Assembly (NCBI GenBank): GCA_009773475.1
Contig: WSXV01000002.1
Coordinates: forward strand, 248,001 to 312,000
Direction: 5' to 3'
Length of the DNA stretch: 64,000 nt
Origin: Desulfobulbaceae bacterium
GTDB taxonomy: Bacteria > Desulfobacterota > Desulfobulbia > Desulfobulbales > Desulfocapsaceae
The notes below the pieces were generated by a model that saw only the letters and a program-made list of their open reading frames with translations, was not told the DNA's origin and ran no database searches. The first letter of the stretch is position 1, and each line of letters starts with the position of its first letter. A program made the translations under genes and the position numbers. Positions 60,931-64,000 of this stretch are shown here, one piece after another.

Positions 60931-63276
60931 TTATGCCGGTTTGATCGGCAGGCGGATTATGAACGTGGCCCCGTGACCTTCTTTTGACTCAACCTCAAGG
61001 GTGCCGCCATGCTTATTGACAATCACGTCGCGGGCAATGGCCAACCCCTGGCCTGTTCCCTTGCCGACTTCCTTGGTGGTGAAAAAAGGATCAAAGATTC
61101 TCTCAAGGATCTCCCCTGGAATTCCGCAGCCGGTATCGGTAAGGCGGATCTCCACTTGACTCTCAAGCGACCGGGTGGAAATGGTGATCCGTCCTTTTTC
61201 TCCCTTGGGATTTTCTCCCAGCCAGGAGGCAATGGCGTGGGCGGCATTGATCAGCAAGTTGAGAAAGACCTGGCCCATTTCATCGGAAAGGCAGGAGATC
61301 TGGGGCAGGTTATCGGCAAGATCGGTCTCCACGTCAGCCACATATTTCCATTCACTGTGGGAGATGGTGAGGGTGGTCTTGATTAGATCGTTGATGGCAA
61401 GGGGAGCCTTCTCCTTGCTGCCGGGATGGGAGAACTCTTTCATGGCCCGGACTATGGTTGAAATTCGGTGCACTCCGTCTTTCGACTGGCTGATAGCCAG
61501 GGGCAGTTCCTGGGCCAGATATTCCCAGTCGGTGTTTTCCTGGATCTCGTCCACCTCCTGCAGCAGTTCAGCGGTGACCGTATGATCTTTTTCGGCAGTT
61601 AGCAGACGCTGATAGGCGGTCATCAGTGTGGCCAATTCTTTGAAGCCATCCTCGAGAAAATCTATATTGGTTCCGATATATTGGGTGGGGGTGTTGATCT
61701 CATGGGCAATGCCGGCGGCCAGTTGTCCCACAGATTCCAACTTCTGGGTGTGCAGGAGTTGTGATTGCAGCTTTTCCCTCTCTTTTGCCTCAGTCAGGCG
61801 TTGGGTAATATCCCGGACAATGGCGACAAAGCGCCCTGTGTCCCCTGTTGGCTGGACGTATTGGAGAAAAATCTCCACGGGAAACCGGTTCCCGTTCTTC
61901 GCCTGATGGATTGTGGTGAAGGTCAGGGATTTCCTGGTTCCATCCAGCAGCGGTTTGATCAGGGTGCGAAAGGAGTCTTCGGTAAATTCCGGCTTCAGGT
62001 CTATGGGTGTCATTGTAAAGAGTTCTTCCATGGTGTAGCCAATCTGCTGGATTCCGCCCTGGTTGATATAGATAAAACGCAGGGAATCAGGCAGGAACAT
62101 AAAAACACAATCCATGATCTGATCCAGGGTTACCTTGAATTCGTTAAGATTTTTTTCAATGCGGGAGCGCTGGGCAAGTTCATGGTCAAGGACGGTCATG
62201 GTCATTCGCAGGCGGCGATTCAGCGCAATAAAATAGAGGCTTCCTCCACAGATCAACACCAGAAGAAGAAGGGCTCCTGAAAACCAGGGCCAGTAGCCAT
62301 GGAGTAATTGTTGGAAAGTCATTTCTTCTTCCACATCATAGGGGTCGAACTTGATTTTTTTCAGGCAATCATGCACCGATTGATAATCCAGGGGGATGGT
62401 CCAGCCCATCATGTTGGCGACCCTGGCGGCCTTGTCCGTGGGCTGGAGCTGGAGCAGGGCGACGACCACGTCCCGGGCCAGTTCTTCATCGGTGTGACTT
62501 AGTTTGGCAAAGGGCCATTCCGGATAGAGAACGGTTGTGTGCATAAGATTGAAATCAGAGGATGTCCCGATTTTGTCATCCAGTACCCGGAACTGGTGGA
62601 GGGTGATCTTGCCTTCCATGGCCATCTGCTCCAGAGTGCTGGTTCGCACCGTCCCCGCATCGACGGTCTTGTTCAACACAGCCATGACCACTGCGTCGTG
62701 GGTGCCGCCAGTGGTGAAACTCTTGAAATCCCGGTCAGGTTCAATACCATGATCGAGCAGATGCCGCCAGGCCATGTGCCAGCCCCCGAATGACTTGTTG
62801 TCCACCGCCATAAATCGTTGCCCTTTCAGGTCGTTAATCGACTGGATGTCGTCCCGGTCGCTGCGGCAAAAAAGAACCCCTCCGAACTTGGTCAGACCCA
62901 TACCCAGGGTGTCGGTCTTCATGGTGGCGATGCGGGTATTGCCGAAATGGGCCTCAAGGCTGACATACATGGAGGAGTTGGTGATGGTGAAATGAACCTG
63001 TTTTTTCTCCACGGCCCTGCCAATCTCATCAAAATCCAAGGGGACAATGGTGAAGGTGTGGCCCGGGATTTTCCTGGTCAGATACTGCGCGGTGGCGTTC
63101 CATTGATCGAGACATATTTCTTTTCCGCGCAGGGCCAGGACGCCGATTCTGATTTCGGTCGGTTCATCGGGGAGCTCTGTTTCAGCTGGAGAGGAAAGGG
63201 GAAGAAATAGAGAAAGAAAGAGTAGGGCAAGGAAAAATCTGCGACGAGTGAAGATCGAGAGAGGTTGCTTCTTCAT
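60931..63276 (-). CDS. Sensor histidine kinase with PhnD-type periplasmic and PAS domains
   Basis: 781 residues. Signal/TM at about 10-32, then a substrate-binding-like PhnD domain (about 40-320; VLALRGKEICLDQWNATAQYL), TM at about 335-358, a PAS domain (about 375-505), a HisKA-like helix with GIAHEINTPTQYIGTN and a HATPase domain (DTGCGIPGEILERIFDPFFTTK). The layout is like TtrS/TorS-type sensors that bind a ligand outside. No response regulator is next to it. The start at 63276 has AGG upstream; 63288 is the alternative. Confidence 0.88.
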   Translation of the reverse strand: MKKQPLSIFTRRRFFLALLFLSLFLPLSSPAETELPDEPTEIRIGVLALRGKEICLDQWNATAQYLTRKIPGHTFTIVPLDFDEIGRAVEKKQVHFTITNSSMYVSLEAHFGNTRIATMKTDTLGMGLTKFGGVLFCRSDRDDIQSINDLKGQRFMAVDNKSFGGWHMAWRHLLDHGIEPDRDFKSFTTGGTHDAVVMAVLNKTVDAGTVRTSTLEQMAMEGKITLHQFRVLDDKIGTSSDFNLMHTTVLYPEWPFAKLSHTDEELARDVVVALLQLQPTDKAARVANMMGWTIPLDYQSVHDCLKKIKFDPYDVEEEMTFQQLLHGYWPWFSGALLLLVLICGGSLYFIALNRRLRMTMTVLDHELAQRSRIEKNLNEFKVTLDQIMDCVFMFLPDSLRFIYINQGGIQQIGYTMEELFTMTPIDLKPEFTEDSFRTLIKPLLDGTRKSLTFTTIHQAKNGNRFPVEIFLQYVQPTGDTGRFVAIVRDITQRLTEAKEREKLQSQLLHTQKLESVGQLAAGIAHEINTPTQYIGTNIDFLEDGFKELATLMTAYQRLLTAEKDHTVTAELLQEVDEIQENTDWEYLAQELPLAISQSKDGVHRISTIVRAMKEFSHPGSKEKAPLAINDLIKTTLTISHSEWKYVADVETDLADNLPQISCLSDEMGQVFLNLLINAAHAIASWLGENPKGEKGRITISTRSLESQVEIRLTDTGCGIPGEILERIFDPFFTTKEVGKGTGQGLAIARDVIVNKHGGTLEVESKEGHGATFIIRLPIKPA

Positions 63277-63321
63277 AATTACCTGCATGGGTTGAATGAA
63301 TGCGGCGGTCCTGAAAAAAAC

Positions 63322-64000
63322 TCAGGACAGTATACCCGTTTTGTTTTTCTTCGGCAAAAAAGCAGAGAGAATGACGGCGATTCCCGCCATGGCGGCAGCC
63401 AGAAGAAAGCTGCCGGAGAAGCTTCCGCTCATCTCCGCCAGGATCCCAGCGAGAAAGGGACCGATAATCTGACCAAGACCAAAGATGAAGGTGACGAACC
63501 CAAAAATAGTTGCCACCCGTTCAGCCCCGGCGTAGTCTCCCACCAGGGCCGCCATGATGGAGGGTACGCTCCAGACTACTATGCCGTAGCAGCCGATGGA
63601 GAGATAGAGAAAAAAGGGTGGAAGGTCGAGGGCGATGAGAAGGTAGGCCAGGGCCTGGATGGAAAAAACCAGCATGAGTGCCGGGCTGCGGCCAAAACGG
63701 TCGGAAAGACCTCCAAAGACCGGGCCGGAGACAAGGCTGAGCAGGCCCACCCAGGACCAGAAGTTGCCGGCCACGGCCTCGCTGAGCCCTTTCTCTGTTA
63801 CCAGGGTGGTGACAATAAAGGTCGCGTAGATCACATAGGTGAAACCGAAGAGAAAATAGATGGCGGCGCAGTGCAGGAATATCCTGGAGCGCCGTCCGTG
63901 GTTCGGCTGGCCGAGAAGATTATGTGCTTTGCCTGCCTGCAATTCCGTCATGCCCACCGGAAGGAGGCCTAGCTCCTGCGGATTGTTTCTGAGGACGAGG
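63322..64000 (-). CDS. MFS transporter, N-terminus beyond the window
   Basis: C-terminal half of a major facilitator superfamily transporter. Six membrane segments are visible from about LHCAAIYFLFGFTYVIYA onward, with the loop GGLSDRFGRSPALM between two of them. The frame stays open to base 64000, where LVLRNNPQELGLLPVG reads as the usual middle loop. The GTG at 63957 is therefore not the start. It resembles YbfB/YjiJ-like MFS proteins; the substrate is unknown. Confidence 0.85.
   Translation of the reverse strand, partial: LVLRNNPQELGLLPVGMTELQAGKAHNLLGQPNHGRRSRIFLHCAAIYFLFGFTYVIYATFIVTTLVTEKGLSEAVAGNFWSWVGLLSLVSGPVFGGLSDRFGRSPALMLVFSIQALAYLLIALDLPPFFLYLSIGCYGIVVWSVPSIMAALVGDYAGAERVATIFGFVTFIFGLGQIIGPFLAGILAEMSGSFSGSFLLAAAMAGIAVILSAFLPKKNKTGILS

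Noticed and set aside
1..64000. tRNA genes, CRISPR arrays, insertion sequences
   Set aside because: No cloverleaf with a T-loop consensus, no regularly spaced repeats and no transposase motifs were recognised by eye; tRNAscan and an IS search would settle it.

Overview
The window looks like a chromosomal segment of a sulfate- or sulfur-metabolising member of the Desulfobacterota, most likely a Desulfobulbales-type bacterium. The main evidence is a dsrA-dsrB-dsrD cluster and a separate dsrC with both redox cysteines. A cytoplasmic sulfhydrogenase-type [NiFe] hydrogenase, a CbiK-type chelatase, an F0 operon without F1 genes, a fused SecDF and a PPDK-like enzyme fit the same picture. No genus is assigned. 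I recognise no rRNA, tRNA, CRISPR array, phage or insertion sequence; nearly all genes are housekeeping.

Layout. 1-4.7 kb: 3' part of pgi, then dsrABD with a good sigma70-like promoter, an internal hairpin and a terminator. 4.7-10.7 kb: birA facing ahcY and metK (methyl cycle), an AcuI-like reductase, kdsD and a small His-tailed protein. 10.7-15 kb: a reverse-strand gene for a membrane-anchored protein with an E2 (ubiquitin-conjugating)-like head, and a divergent cyclic-nucleotide-type regulator. 15-24.7 kb: HAD phosphatase, Cys-cluster protein, secDF, larB, a split phosphotransferase/kinase pair, a NIL-ferredoxin, then bamD, trxB and trxA on the reverse strand. 25-30.9 kb: hemL, the F0 operon (atpZ-like, atpI, atpB, atpE), a nucleoside phosphorylase, rimO and an HU/IHF gene. 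31-37 kb: rluB, a UbiD-family decarboxylase, a small unknown, a YjbQ protein, a glycine-zipper lipoprotein, hemerythrin, cbpM and cbpA. 37-46 kb: aroK, aroC, glgA, gap and the PPDK-like giant. 46-50.3 kb: four-gene hydrogenase operon. 50.5-56.4 kb: dsrC and cbiK (reverse), gltA, speB-speA. 56.6-64 kb: haem-type chemoreceptor, GlpQ-like esterase, MBL hydrolase, a PhnD-PAS histidine kinase and a truncated MFS transporter.

How the genes work together. DsrAB (sirohaem enzyme), DsrD and DsrC form the sulfite-reduction core, and CbiK acts on sirohydrochlorin, the sirohaem precursor. The hydrogenase and F0 genes supply reductant and energy coupling. Pgi, GlgA, GAPDH, the PPDK-like protein and citrate synthase outline central carbon and storage metabolism. 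SpeA and SpeB make putrescine from arginine, and MetK/AhcY run the SAM cycle.

Most interesting observations: the E2-like/TM/TPR protein at 10732-13473; a 54-bp palindrome-containing repeat inserted in frame in glgA; a PPDK-like protein with a ~940-residue unknown N-terminus and no PEP barrel; a hydrogenase large subunit that ends exactly at the mature C-terminus; and a possible pseudoknot leader on metK.
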